Below are positions 24,648 to 32,974 of a DNA stretch of 35,007 nt, piece by piece (positions within the stretch are counted from its first letter, which is position 1; every line of letters begins with the position of its first letter). The notes under the pieces are model-generated. The model did not search any database. It saw nothing but the letters and a program-made list of their open reading frames with translations, and was not told the origin of the DNA. The translations under genes and the position numbers were made by a program. Source of the DNA: Defluviitaleaceae bacterium (GTDB taxonomy: Bacteria > Bacillota > Clostridia > Lachnospirales > WQUN01); contig WRAN01000022.1 of assembly GCA_009780185.1 (NCBI GenBank), forward strand, positions 1 through 35,007, in the 5' to 3' direction.

Positions 24648-25613
24648 TTATCTAATTCTTATGCGCGGATCTAGTATCATCATGAATAAATCGCCCAATA
24701 ATATACCAATAACAGTAGCTATAGCAAAAATTAGGATAAGTCCATTAGCAACTGGCCAGTCTCTGGTTTGGATAGATGAGACAAAAAGCCCACCCATACC
24801 AGGGAAACTAAAAATCATTTCTATAAATATATTACCGCCGATTAACCCAGCAATTGCAGGGCCAAAACCAGCTACAATGGGCAAAGAGGCATTTTTAAGT
24901 ATATGCTTGTTGTAAATAACTCTCTCTGGCACACCCTTAGAACGTGCCGTTGTTACAAAATCTGAGCTTTCGCTATCAATTATCATAGTCCTTAGGAAAT
25001 TAATTATACCGACTGTACCCAATAATGCCGCAGTTAAAGCAGGAAGAATCAAGTGACGCAGCCTAGAAAGGTGGAAATCAAGGGTACCCGGAATATAACG
25101 TACATCTACACTGCCAATAAAGGGAAACCATCTAAGTCGGAAGCTGAAAATCCAGAGATTTATAACAGCAAAAATAACTGTCGGCATCGCTAGAGCAAAA
25201 AAGGTATAAAAAACAATTGCTTTGTCTACAAAAGTATCTTTCCTTCGGCCGGCAACAATACCCAATGGAATTGCAATAATATAAATAAAAACTAGGGACA
25301 AAAGAGACAATCTGAGGGTATTACCCGCTCTTTCGCCAATAACATCCACAACGGGACGTGCATGGACTAAACTACGCCCTAAATCCCCAACAATTACATT
25401 TCGAAGCCACTCGACATAACGCACAACCCAGTGTCTATTCAATCCCAATGCTTCACGCAAAGCCTCAATATCATCCAGTGTAAAATCTGGCTCAAACATC
25501 AACCCCCCAAATGGGTCTCCAGGCATTAGGCTTGCAAAGAAAAAGATGACAAGACTTAGTGCAAGAAGCTGTGGGATAAGTATTAGTAATCTTCTGGCTA
25601 CGGTTTTCCACAT
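24648..25613 (-). CDS. ABC transporter permease, OppB/DppB type
   Basis: A 321-residue permease with a signal-like first helix (RLLILIPQLLALSLVIFFFA) and the family motif LMPGDPFGG directly after it. Residues about 50-70 (LREALGLNRHWVVRYVEWL) are the usual OppB amphipathic region. The EAA loop is in ARSKGVPERVIYNKHILKNA. The C-terminal helix ends in DPRIRIR, as in typical OppB. AAGGAG precedes the ATG, 12 bases behind the second ATPase gene. Confidence 0.93.
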   Translation of the reverse strand: MWKTVARRLLILIPQLLALSLVIFFFASLMPGDPFGGLMFEPDFTLDDIEALREALGLNRHWVVRYVEWLRNVIVGDLGRSLVHARPVVDVIGERAGNTLRLSLLSLVFIYIIAIPLGIVAGRRKDTFVDKAIVFYTFFALAMPTVIFAVINLWIFSFRLRWFPFIGSVDVRYIPGTLDFHLSRLRHLILPALTAALLGTVGIINFLRTMIIDSESSDFVTTARSKGVPERVIYNKHILKNASLPIVAGFGPAIAGLIGGNIFIEMIFSFPGMGGLFVSSIQTRDWPVANGLILIFAIATVIGILLGDLFMMILDPRIRIR

Positions 25614-25624
25614 ATCTATTCTCC

Positions 25625-26557
25625 TTAAGGCGTAGCGACAAAATGCGTGTCGCTTCCAGCTACTGGTTTAAGGTCATATACTTGGCCACGTTCACCATAA
25701 TACTTACTGTGCTCTTGCTCGTACTCCTTGGTAAGGAGGGCTCTGTTTTCGGCATTTACATGCCGTTTGTCTGGATCTGTGTCAGGTATTGCGGCTATCA
25801 GCCTTCTTGTATATATATGTTGTGGATTACTATAGATGTCTTCTCTACTACCAAACTCCACAAAACGGGCATTGTGCATTATCGCAAGAGTTTCACACAT
25901 ATGCTTGACAACGCCTAAGTCATGGCTAACAAAAAGGTATGCCAATTTCAATTCTTCTTGAACGTCTTTAAGGTAATTAAGTACTTGCGCCTGTACAGAT
26001 AAATCCAAAGCTGAAACAGGCTCATCGGCTACAATCAGTTTTGGCTTTAATGCTATTGCACGGGCTACGCCAATCCTTTGTCTTTGTCCTCCAGAAAACT
26101 CAAACGGATATTTTAGAGCAACTTGAGGGGGCAGACCTACGATTCTTAACAATTCGTCTATACGCTTTCTTTCTTCGCCTTTGGTCAGGTTTTCGAAATT
26201 CCTTAGCGGCTCTGCCAAGATATCCAGTACTCTTTTTCTTGGGTTTAGAGACGAATATACATCTTGGAAAATCATTTGAACACTTTTACGATAGCTGGAA
26301 CGGTTTTTACCAATATACTTAGTAATGTTTTCGCCTTCAAAGTGAATAGTTCCACCAGCTATGCGTTCAAGCCCCAATATTGCTTTGCCTGTTGTGCTTT
26401 TTCCACTTCCAGATTCGCCTACCAAGCCCACGGTTTGGCCGGGTTCTATAGTGAAACTAACATCATCTACTGCCTTTACATAACCCAAAGTACGACCCAA
26501 AATGCCGCCTCTTATTGGGAAGTAAACTTTCAATCCTTTGACTTCCAAGAGTGCCAT
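25625..26557 (-). CDS. ABC transporter ATP-binding protein, OppF type
   Basis: A 310-residue ATPase. Walker A is GESGSGKST at 47-55, the signature is FSGGQRQRIGVARAI, Walker B is LIVADEPVSALDLS, and the H-loop is FVSHDLGVV. The region after DPDKR does not carry the usual oligopeptide C-terminal cysteine motif. Instead it has an acidic, aromatic tail with KEYEQEHSKYYGERGQVYDL, ending THFVATP. It pairs with the OppD-type protein as the energising dimer. Its start overlaps the stop of oppD by one base (TAATG), which indicates coupled translation in equal amounts. Confidence 0.92.
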   Translation of the reverse strand: MALLEVKGLKVYFPIRGGILGRTLGYVKAVDDVSFTIEPGQTVGLVGESGSGKSTTGKAILGLERIAGGTIHFEGENITKYIGKNRSSYRKSVQMIFQDVYSSLNPRKRVLDILAEPLRNFENLTKGEERKRIDELLRIVGLPPQVALKYPFEFSGGQRQRIGVARAIALKPKLIVADEPVSALDLSVQAQVLNYLKDVQEELKLAYLFVSHDLGVVKHMCETLAIMHNARFVEFGSREDIYSNPQHIYTRRLIAAIPDTDPDKRHVNAENRALLTKEYEQEHSKYYGERGQVYDLKPVAGSDTHFVATP

Positions 26558-27555
26558 TATGCCGTCTCCTCTCCGTCAAAGCTGAATTCTTTATAACATG
26601 TGCACAGGACATAGTGACCTGGCCCCACTTCGTGATATGTTGGAATTTCTTCATGGATATCAGTAGGTACCCACGGGGTACGATGAGAGAATCTGCAGCC
26701 TTCCCTAGGCATAAGCTGAAGGGGCGGCACAAGACCTTGAATAACATGAAGTTTATTGCTATGGCTATCCATACTGGGTATAGATGCCAGCAAAGAACGA
26801 GTATACGGATGTTGTGGATTTTTAAACAAATCTTCTGATGAGGCAAGTTCTACGATTTGGCCGGCATACATTACAGCCACTCTGTCAGCCATTTCTGCAA
26901 CAACGCCTAGGTCGTGAGTAATAAGTATGATTGAGGTTTGCATTTCTTTTTGCAAATCTCTTAACAAGTCAAGAATTTGCGCCTGAATGGTTACATCTAG
27001 AGCCGTTGTTGGCTCGTCGGCTATTACCAAGTCTGGCTTACAAGCAAGAGCTATAGCTATCATAGCTCTTTGACGCATACCGCCAGAAAGCTCATGTGGT
27101 AGCTGGTTATAAGTAAGTGCTGGGTTAACCATACCTACACCTTCAAGAAGCTCCAAAGCTCTTGCTTTTCGGCCTGCTTTGTCTAGATTGGTATGATATA
27201 CGAGTGACTCCTCAATTTGTGCGCCTACTTTAAACAGAGGATTAAGCGCCGAAAGAGGATCTTGAAAAATCATGCTGATATGGGCACCGCGCACTTTATT
27301 TATCTGGGCCTCGTTTAAGGTCAGTAAATCCTTGCCATCAAACAAGACTTCGCCTTCAATGCGGGTAAACAGCGGATTATGAAGCCTGGTTAAAGAAAGA
27401 GCCATGGCACTTTTGCCAGAGCCAGACTCACCTACCAAGGCAAAAACTTCATTTTTGTAGATATCTAAGCTTACGCCGTCTACAGCGGCATGGAACTTGC
27501 CTTCAATTCTGAAGGAGGTGCGTAAATCTCGTATCTGTAATAGAACATCGCTCAT
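26557..27555 (-). CDS. ABC transporter ATP-binding protein, OppD type
   Basis: A 332-residue ATPase and first gene of the importer operon. Walker A is GESGSGKS at 42-49, the signature is LSGGMRQRAMIAIAL, Walker B is LVIADEPTTALDVT, and the switch histidine is ITHDLGVV. The C-terminal oligopeptide-type domain begins LVPPLQLMPREGCRFSH. Of the four cysteines commonly present there, only the first and a terminal CTC survive, so an iron-sulfur site seen in some OppD proteins is doubtful here. The ribosome site is GGGAAGGA about 10 bases ahead of the ATG. A consensus promoter lies about 80 bases upstream. Confidence 0.92.
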   Translation of the reverse strand: MSDVLLQIRDLRTSFRIEGKFHAAVDGVSLDIYKNEVFALVGESGSGKSAMALSLTRLHNPLFTRIEGEVLFDGKDLLTLNEAQINKVRGAHISMIFQDPLSALNPLFKVGAQIEESLVYHTNLDKAGRKARALELLEGVGMVNPALTYNQLPHELSGGMRQRAMIAIALACKPDLVIADEPTTALDVTIQAQILDLLRDLQKEMQTSIILITHDLGVVAEMADRVAVMYAGQIVELASSEDLFKNPQHPYTRSLLASIPSMDSHSNKLHVIQGLVPPLQLMPREGCRFSHRTPWVPTDIHEEIPTYHEVGPGHYVLCTCYKEFSFDGEETA

Positions 27556-27637
27556 GACGTACTATCCTTCCCCCCTATAATGGGTAAACTTTACGCTATA
27601 TCTTTGGAGACGTTTTTAAATTAAAGCTTAGTGCGGG

Positions 27638-27666
27638 ATTATACTCATAATAACTTCTGGTGTCAA
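27638..27666 (-). promoter_or_regulatory. Consensus sigma-A promoter of the opp-type operon
   Basis: Read on the minus strand: TTGACA (27661-27666), exactly 17 bases, TATAAT (27638-27643). Both hexamers match the consensus at all positions. Transcription should start near 27631, with a 75-base leader before the first gene. Nothing in the leader forms a clear terminator, so strong, possibly constitutive, transcription is expected unless an upstream site intervenes. Confidence 0.88.
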
Positions 27667-27863
27667 GGTTTCTGATAATACTTTGCTTTGTAATATTCGT
27701 ATTTTGTAGGTTGCGGTCTTTTTTTCCCTTGTTATATACCTATTTCTTATTATTATATCATGAATTTTGTTATTTATCTAATAATAATCCCTGGAAATTG
27801 ATATAGCATTTGCAATAATTTGTTTTTTATTATGTATGGGTTTGTTAAATTGACTGATAATGC

Positions 27864-27899
27864 TTGATTATTAATTATCAAGTTAAGGATTATCAAGTT
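27864..27899. repeat. AT-rich palindrome and direct repeats upstream of the opp promoter
   Basis: TTGATTATTAATTATCAA (27864-27881) is a near-perfect palindrome with one internal mismatched pair. ATTATCAAGTT occurs twice, at 27874-27884 and 27889-27899, a 15-base period. The block is about 200 bases upstream of the opp promoter and could bind a regulator, or could simply reflect low-complexity AT sequence. The flanks 27667-27863 and 27900-28003 are AT-rich with no gene that I can support. Confidence 0.4.
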
Positions 27900-28003
27900 G
27901 ACATAAAATTAATCAATTATGTTTTGTCCATTGATCAATCTGTCAACGCGATGAACGATATAACTTTATTTTTCCATGCTAGAGGCAATGGTTTCTATTA
28001 GAG

Positions 28004-28093
28004 TTCTTCTGAAGTCAAAAGGCGCGATTTCAGAAGAAGCAAGAGACTTATAATGAAACCTACTTTCGAAATCATAAAACGTGATTTCGAAAG
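28004..28093. repeat. Two related tandem hairpins
   Basis: Hairpin 1 pairs 28004-28016 with 28026-28038 (13 bp with one G-T pair, 9-base loop). Hairpin 2 pairs 28063-28074 with 28082-28093 (12 perfect bp, 7-base loop). The two are similar in sequence: both right arms read GATTTC followed by a purine-rich run, and the loops share AAAA. Where the arms differ, the opposite arm changes to keep pairing. They lie in a 720-base gene-free gap between two minus-strand operons. Confidence 0.6.
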
Positions 28094-28149
28094 AGGTCTA
28101 TTGAGAGATTTAGCATAAAACAATGATTTGCGTGAATATAGAAACAAAA

Positions 28150-28187
28150 AACTCTCCATGACGATACTTTCTTAGTCACGGAGAGTT
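28150..28187 (-). terminator. Terminator of the nucleoside hydrolase-GH29-GH31 operon
   Basis: The 13-bp stem pairs 28150-28162 with 28175-28187. It is perfect apart from an A-C opposition that becomes a G-U pair in minus-strand RNA, and it is followed by six T in that direction. The asymmetry shows that it serves minus-strand transcripts. It lies 88 bases behind GH31; the spacer contains an ATGCATC...TGATGCAT inverted pair. Confidence 0.85.
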
Positions 28188-28275
28188 ATCTTGTGCTTTT
28201 ATCTTCATATAAAATAAATTTATTATGCATCGAAAAGCTTTTGGCAAAATCATCGGAATATATTGATGCATTTAT

Positions 28276-30468
28276 TTATTGCGTTGCATCTTTTATATCG
28301 CCATTTTTGAGGTAAATCCTAAGCCGCAAGTTTTCTGGGTTAGGATAGTTACCTTCTATCTTGGTGATTTTTAGCTCTCTGAGGGTGTCATTCCAGTAGA
28401 GAGAAATGGCAGAATAGTTACCATCTTCGTATGTGTAATCTTTTCCATTATCGTTGTATAAAATAAAAGCGGTAGATACGCCTTCGTAGATTTCTATGAC
28501 TTTATCTGCTGGAATGATGCTGCCAGCCCGCACATACAGTGGCATTGATTCAAGTGGGGCTTTTACGGTTAACCACCCACCGCCTTGGAAGTATTCTTTT
28601 GTTTCGTAGTCGTACCAGCCTCCGCTCGGAAGATATACTTTTCTTGTTTGAGGCTTATTTATTTTTATGCTTCCAGCTTCGTAATACATGGGCTGAGTTA
28701 CCGGGCATACCATAAAAGCCGGGCCAAACATGTATTGGTCTGAAATCGCGCAGGCAATAGAGTCGCCTGGAAAGTCGAAGTTTAGGTTTCGCATCATTGT
28801 ATATCCGTTATTGGTTACCATCCAGGCTACGGAGTATATATATGGCATTAACCTATACCGCAGGCGAATGTATTTTATTATTGTGTCGTAGAATATATCT
28901 CCCGGCTTGCCAAAATGCCAAGGTTCACGAGGGGTATCGGTTCCATGTGAACGCATTATAGGCAAAAAAGCCCCGAATTGCAGCCATCTTACATATAACT
29001 CACGATAACCCATGTCGGCTACGCCGTCTTCGAAGTGGCCACTCCAAAACCACGGAGTCTCTTTTTCGGTGCTGCCTATCCAATTCTGCCAGCACTTACA
29101 TGAACCAGTGAAAAACGCGCCTATATCAACCGTCCAGTAAGGAATTCCTGACGCGCTCATATTTAAGCCTTCGGTAATTTGGTTGCGCAGGGTTTCCCAT
29201 GTAGCGGTAATGTCACCTGACCACAGTATAGCACCATATTTTTGCACTCCTATAGAACCAGAGCGGGTTAGGTTTACTACTCGTTTTGTGCCATCGGCTT
29301 TTCGCTGATTTTCATAGATACCTTGAGCATGGGCTAGGGCGTAATGGTTGGCATCTCTGGCGTCTAAATATTTTGTTAAGACTTCTTTGGATAATTGGTA
29401 ACGTTCAATGTCTGTTTTTTTGACAGCTCCAGTCCAGTCTGGGGTAAACGGTTCTGTAGAGTCGCACCACCAGGCGTCTGTGCCGGCGCTGTACCATTCC
29501 CGCTGACATTGCTTCCAATAAAGTTCTCTTGCTTCTTCATTGAAAGCATCATAGGTAGATGCATTTGCCAGAATCCCGCCAATTTTCCCAAGCTCTTTAT
29601 TATCTTCTGTACTTACAGCAGGGTTAGGCCAGATGGACAGCATGTAGGTGATACCCATATCATGTAGCCTTGATATCATGGTTTTTATGTCTGGAAAACG
29701 CTCCTTGTCCGGGCTTTTTTGCCCCCATTTTCCTTTTTCCCAGGTTGACCAGTCCTGCACAAGGCATGAAACTGGAATATCTAGTTCTTTAAACTTTTCC
29801 GCGGTTTTAATTACCTCTGCTTGGGTTTTATACCGCTCTTTTGATTGCATATAACCAAAAGCCCAGCGAGGAAGCATAACGGCGGTGCCAGTAAGCCAGC
29901 GCACTTCTTGTATTAGCTCATCCATAGATTGGCCTTCGATCACGTAGTAATCAATGGAGTGTACCGCGTCAAAAGCAACTCGTGCGGTTCCACCCATTTC
30001 TTCAAAGGTCATTAAACATCCGGCATCAAACAATACTGCATAGCTATCAGTTGGCCCAACACATAAAAATACCGACATTGGTATTTTCATATTATTTTGC
30101 ACAAGATACTCTTTTTGACCGCGATAATCAAAGATACCATTTTCATGTTGCCCTAGGCCAAAAATACGATTTTCTTTTGGCAATGAAAACAGAATCTCAC
30201 CTTCGAAAGCCTCTCCGATTTTTATTGTATCTGCGCCCTCTACTTTTGAGCGCTCTCCATCAACAGTTTTTTCAACTATTACAGTGGATTTACCCTCCGC
30301 GGCTGAAAACTGATATATATCTTTTGGAGTAAGATTCCATGATATCTGCCTAAAGCTATTAGAAAAAAAAATCACTTGGCTGGAAGACTGCACTATGGAT
30401 GGCTCCAACTTCTGTACGATTGTACGCCCTGGTTCTCCAACCCTTCCACAAACGATGCGTCTTATCAT
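28276..30468 (-). CDS. GH31 family alpha-glycosidase (alpha-xylosidase or alpha-glucosidase)
   Basis: A 730-residue GH31 retaining alpha-glycosidase. An N-terminal beta-sandwich (about 1-190, with RIFGLGQHENGIFDYRGQ) precedes the TIM barrel. AWWCDSTEP gives the nucleophile D336, and WSGDITATW gives the acid/base D419. GIPYWTVDIGAF and LRYRLMPYIYS are further family marks, followed by C-terminal beta domains (about 590-730). The barrel entry LVQDWSTW with an aromatic pattern is closer to alpha-xylosidases than to maltases, which would fit xyloglucan side chains; this is a tentative reading. It has no signal peptide. It starts six bases behind GH29 with only a weak ribosome site overlapping that stop, suggesting coupling. 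It is the last gene of its operon. Confidence 0.88.
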   Translation of the reverse strand: MIRRIVCGRVGEPGRTIVQKLEPSIVQSSSQVIFFSNSFRQISWNLTPKDIYQFSAAEGKSTVIVEKTVDGERSKVEGADTIKIGEAFEGEILFSLPKENRIFGLGQHENGIFDYRGQKEYLVQNNMKIPMSVFLCVGPTDSYAVLFDAGCLMTFEEMGGTARVAFDAVHSIDYYVIEGQSMDELIQEVRWLTGTAVMLPRWAFGYMQSKERYKTQAEVIKTAEKFKELDIPVSCLVQDWSTWEKGKWGQKSPDKERFPDIKTMISRLHDMGITYMLSIWPNPAVSTEDNKELGKIGGILANASTYDAFNEEARELYWKQCQREWYSAGTDAWWCDSTEPFTPDWTGAVKKTDIERYQLSKEVLTKYLDARDANHYALAHAQGIYENQRKADGTKRVVNLTRSGSIGVQKYGAILWSGDITATWETLRNQITEGLNMSASGIPYWTVDIGAFFTGSCKCWQNWIGSTEKETPWFWSGHFEDGVADMGYRELYVRWLQFGAFLPIMRSHGTDTPREPWHFGKPGDIFYDTIIKYIRLRYRLMPYIYSVAWMVTNNGYTMMRNLNFDFPGDSIACAISDQYMFGPAFMVCPVTQPMYYEAGSIKINKPQTRKVYLPSGGWYDYETKEYFQGGGWLTVKAPLESMPLYVRAGSIIPADKVIEIYEGVSTAFILYNDNGKDYTYEDGNYSAISLYWNDTLRELKITKIEGNYPNPENLRLRIYLKNGDIKDATQ

Positions 30469-30474
30469 GGCAAC

Positions 30475-31818
30475 CTACTCTCTTCTAGTAAAATATATTT
30501 CTTCAGATTCTTCTCTTATGATATCTCTATTCATTATTAGCTTAACAATGGTATCAGGTGATGATGGCAGGCCATCCGGTAAAGTTATTTTTGACTGAGT
30601 GAACGCACAAGATGTACCATCCAGCAAATTAGCGCTAATAATCTGCTCAGGAATCGTGGGTAGAACAATGTCAGCAAAGGCTTTCAGATCAGTGATATGA
30701 AGATACATATGATTTTTATTGGTAGTTGAACGGGTTGAACCAAACACACCGTCAACAGGTTCGTAGACGCCTCCGCGAGTATTGTAAATACTTTCACCAT
30801 TGGCTTTAATCCATGCGCCTATCTCTTTTACTCGATTAACTACTTCTACCGAGAGTTTTCCATTTCTGTCAGGAGCCACATTAACAAGCCAGTTACCATC
30901 TCGGCAAATTACGTTTACAAGCATATGGACTAAGTCGTCAAAACCCGTTACGGGGTCATCCTCCATCCAACCCCATGAAGCACCGCTGTTAATGCACATG
31001 TTCTTCTCCCAAGGCACAGGGATAATTCCTCCGGATATAGGGTGAGAGCCTTCGTCACAATAAAAATCCCCTTCCCAGCCAGAGCGTGGATTTATTACCG
31101 CCTTTGGCTGATGCTTTCGCACCATGGAGTTAAGCTTTTCTGGTTCCCAAAACCATGCACTAGTAGTGTCACTGCCGCTGTGGTTAAGCCATCCACCGTC
31201 ATACCACAGGATGTCCACAGGGCCATAACTGGTACAAAGCTCTTCAACTTGGTCATAGCACTGCTTTTTCATAAGAGCAGCGTTTTCCGGCAGGCCTTTT
31301 GGGTCGAAATATCCGGGGAAGCGCCAATCCATCGGGGAGTAGTAAAACCCGACCTTTAACCCAGCGGATTGACAGGCCTCGGAGTATTCTCGTACAAAGT
31401 CCCGCTTTGAAGCGGTAGCCATGGTGGTAAACTGCTCATAACTTCCAGGGCTATCCCAAAGAGCGAAACCATCGTGATGGCGGGTGACCATTACCATGTA
31501 TTTAGCCCCAAAATCAGTGGCTAAAGATGTAAGCTCAGTCATGGAAAAATCCTGCGGTTCAAATTCATGCGCCAGACCTTCGTACTCAGCCTTAGGAAGC
31601 TTTTCATTGTGATAAACCCATTCGCCCCGGCCTAAAATGGAATAAAGCCCCCAATGAAAAAACATCCCAATTTTAGCGTCCCGCCACCACTGCATATCCT
31701 CAAAAGTAAGCTTTAAGCCCTCGCACTTAACTCCTCCAAGGCTTTTGAAATTAACACTGCTTTTAAGCATTGATCTAAGCTCTGCACCAGTCATCTGACG
31801 AGGTGGTTTAGTTGCCAT
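30475..31818 (-). CDS. GH29 family alpha-L-fucosidase
   Basis: A 447-residue retaining alpha-L-fucosidase. The barrel begins MQWWRDAKIGMFFHWGLYS, followed by the substrate-binding VTRHHDGFALWDS and the nucleophile D207 in DILWYDGGW. VNVICRDGNWLVNVAPDRNG and the IGAWIKANGESIYNTRGG end of the catalytic domain are also family marks. A small beta domain closes the protein. It has no signal peptide and is cytoplasmic, unlike many exported fucosidases. Its ATG overlaps the stop of the URO-D-like gene by one base (TAATG). With GH95 in the other operon, the cell has both inverting and retaining fucosidases, which suggests more than one fucose linkage. Confidence 0.93.
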   Translation of the reverse strand: MATKPPRQMTGAELRSMLKSSVNFKSLGGVKCEGLKLTFEDMQWWRDAKIGMFFHWGLYSILGRGEWVYHNEKLPKAEYEGLAHEFEPQDFSMTELTSLATDFGAKYMVMVTRHHDGFALWDSPGSYEQFTTMATASKRDFVREYSEACQSAGLKVGFYYSPMDWRFPGYFDPKGLPENAALMKKQCYDQVEELCTSYGPVDILWYDGGWLNHSGSDTTSAWFWEPEKLNSMVRKHQPKAVINPRSGWEGDFYCDEGSHPISGGIIPVPWEKNMCINSGASWGWMEDDPVTGFDDLVHMLVNVICRDGNWLVNVAPDRNGKLSVEVVNRVKEIGAWIKANGESIYNTRGGVYEPVDGVFGSTRSTTNKNHMYLHITDLKAFADIVLPTIPEQIISANLLDGTSCAFTQSKITLPDGLPSSPDTIVKLIMNRDIIREESEEIYFTRRE

Positions 31819-32906
31819 TACCTCCAGCTCCTTTCAGCATACTCTAGCAGGTGGTTAGCCTGAGCGATTGGCATTGGTGAAAAAAATAAGAACATCCCGG
31901 ATGTGCCATATCGGTCTATTAACCTATCCACTCTTTTTAACTGTTCTTCATGCTCCCCTGTGTAGACTTTTATCCATAATGCTTTCCCAGCGGCTACGGC
32001 TTTATCATAAATGGGATACCATTCTTCAAAGGTTCCATCAGGATTATAATCTCCGCTTGTCCACTGCAAAGAATCAATTTCCTCAATTTCCATTAAGGCA
32101 TCCAAATGGCAGATAGCGTCCGGGCCATCCAGATGATAGAGCACATTATCTAGCTTCTTGGCCTGAGTGCGTAAAGAAGGCTGAATAAACTCCCGAAACA
32201 TATCCGGAGACATCATAGCCGAGAAGTCACATTGAAGCTTAGCTGTTTTGCCCTGACCCCATATCTGAAACAAAGTATGACTAGAGCCGCCACCTAGCTG
32301 TGCAATATCATAAAACGCATCATAATAATTAAAGAAAATATTATCAATCTGTTGGATGCGCCGTTGCATTTCTTCAGGCTCATCAATTAAATCAAAAAGA
32401 AGATTCTGTGCTCCTCTCATTGAGGATAGAATATCAACATTTTCTATAATATCCGGCAACGCAAGAATAATATCATCTCCGGCATGTTTTTTTGCTTCCT
32501 GGTACACTTGAATATGCTTCCTAAACCATTCATTATCCGGATCATAAACAATATCCTTATAAATCAGCCAATCATCCACACATTCCTCATACCACACAGT
32601 CCGAGGCTGGAATACTGGATTGCAACCCAAGTAAGCTGCCATTGACCCCGGCCCAAAATCTAATGTCAAATTGGGAAAACTCTCTGCCAAAAACTCATGG
32701 TTTTCGCAATACTTACGATAACGGGCAACCTTCCCACTACCATTCATATAGCTATCGTTAATATCCACAGCCTGGGGCAGCTGAAGCCGCTCATCTCTTT
32801 TCCCAACCAAAAACATTAGTGGACGGCCTGTGTTTTCACGCTTCCAATAAGCGTCCCACTTCGCCTTGGTTTCAGACCAGTCCTTCTTATACATATTAGA
32901 AAGCAT
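31818..32906 (-). CDS. URO-D superfamily protein, copy 3 (sometimes named trimethylamine corrinoid protein 2)
   Basis: A 362-residue URO-D-like TIM-barrel protein of a distinct branch. It starts YKKDWSETKAKWDAYWKREN rather than with the usual RERL motif. The putative metal site reads LYHLDGPDAICHLDAL, and the end has SGMFLFFSPMPIAQANHLLEY. Homologues are often labelled trimethylamine corrinoid protein 2, but no cobamide-binding DxHxxG motif is visible and no methylamine genes are near, so that name is probably wrong. GGAGGTG precedes the start. It is the second gene of an operon after nucleoside hydrolase and is coupled to the GH29 fucosidase by a one-base overlap, again tying this superfamily to sugar breakdown. 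Confidence 0.72.
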   Translation of the reverse strand: MLSNMYKKDWSETKAKWDAYWKRENTGRPLMFLVGKRDERLQLPQAVDINDSYMNGSGKVARYRKYCENHEFLAESFPNLTLDFGPGSMAAYLGCNPVFQPRTVWYEECVDDWLIYKDIVYDPDNEWFRKHIQVYQEAKKHAGDDIILALPDIIENVDILSSMRGAQNLLFDLIDEPEEMQRRIQQIDNIFFNYYDAFYDIAQLGGGSSHTLFQIWGQGKTAKLQCDFSAMMSPDMFREFIQPSLRTQAKKLDNVLYHLDGPDAICHLDALMEIEEIDSLQWTSGDYNPDGTFEEWYPIYDKAVAAGKALWIKVYTGEHEEQLKRVDRLIDRYGTSGMFLFFSPMPIAQANHLLEYAERSWR

Positions 32907-32974
32907 ATCTCACCTCCAAATCAAAACATAAAACTTCTTCATATTTCGTGAAAAGTTTTTCTTTAGGCACAAGA

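Noticed and set aside
27864..28093. Possible CRISPR array
   Set aside because: There are only two short direct repeats and two related hairpins, no regular spacers, and no cas genes.
28150..28160. Third copy of the dispersed repeat, from shared AAAAACTCTCC
   Set aside because: Only about 11 bases match, and these are one arm of a functional terminator stem; probably chance.
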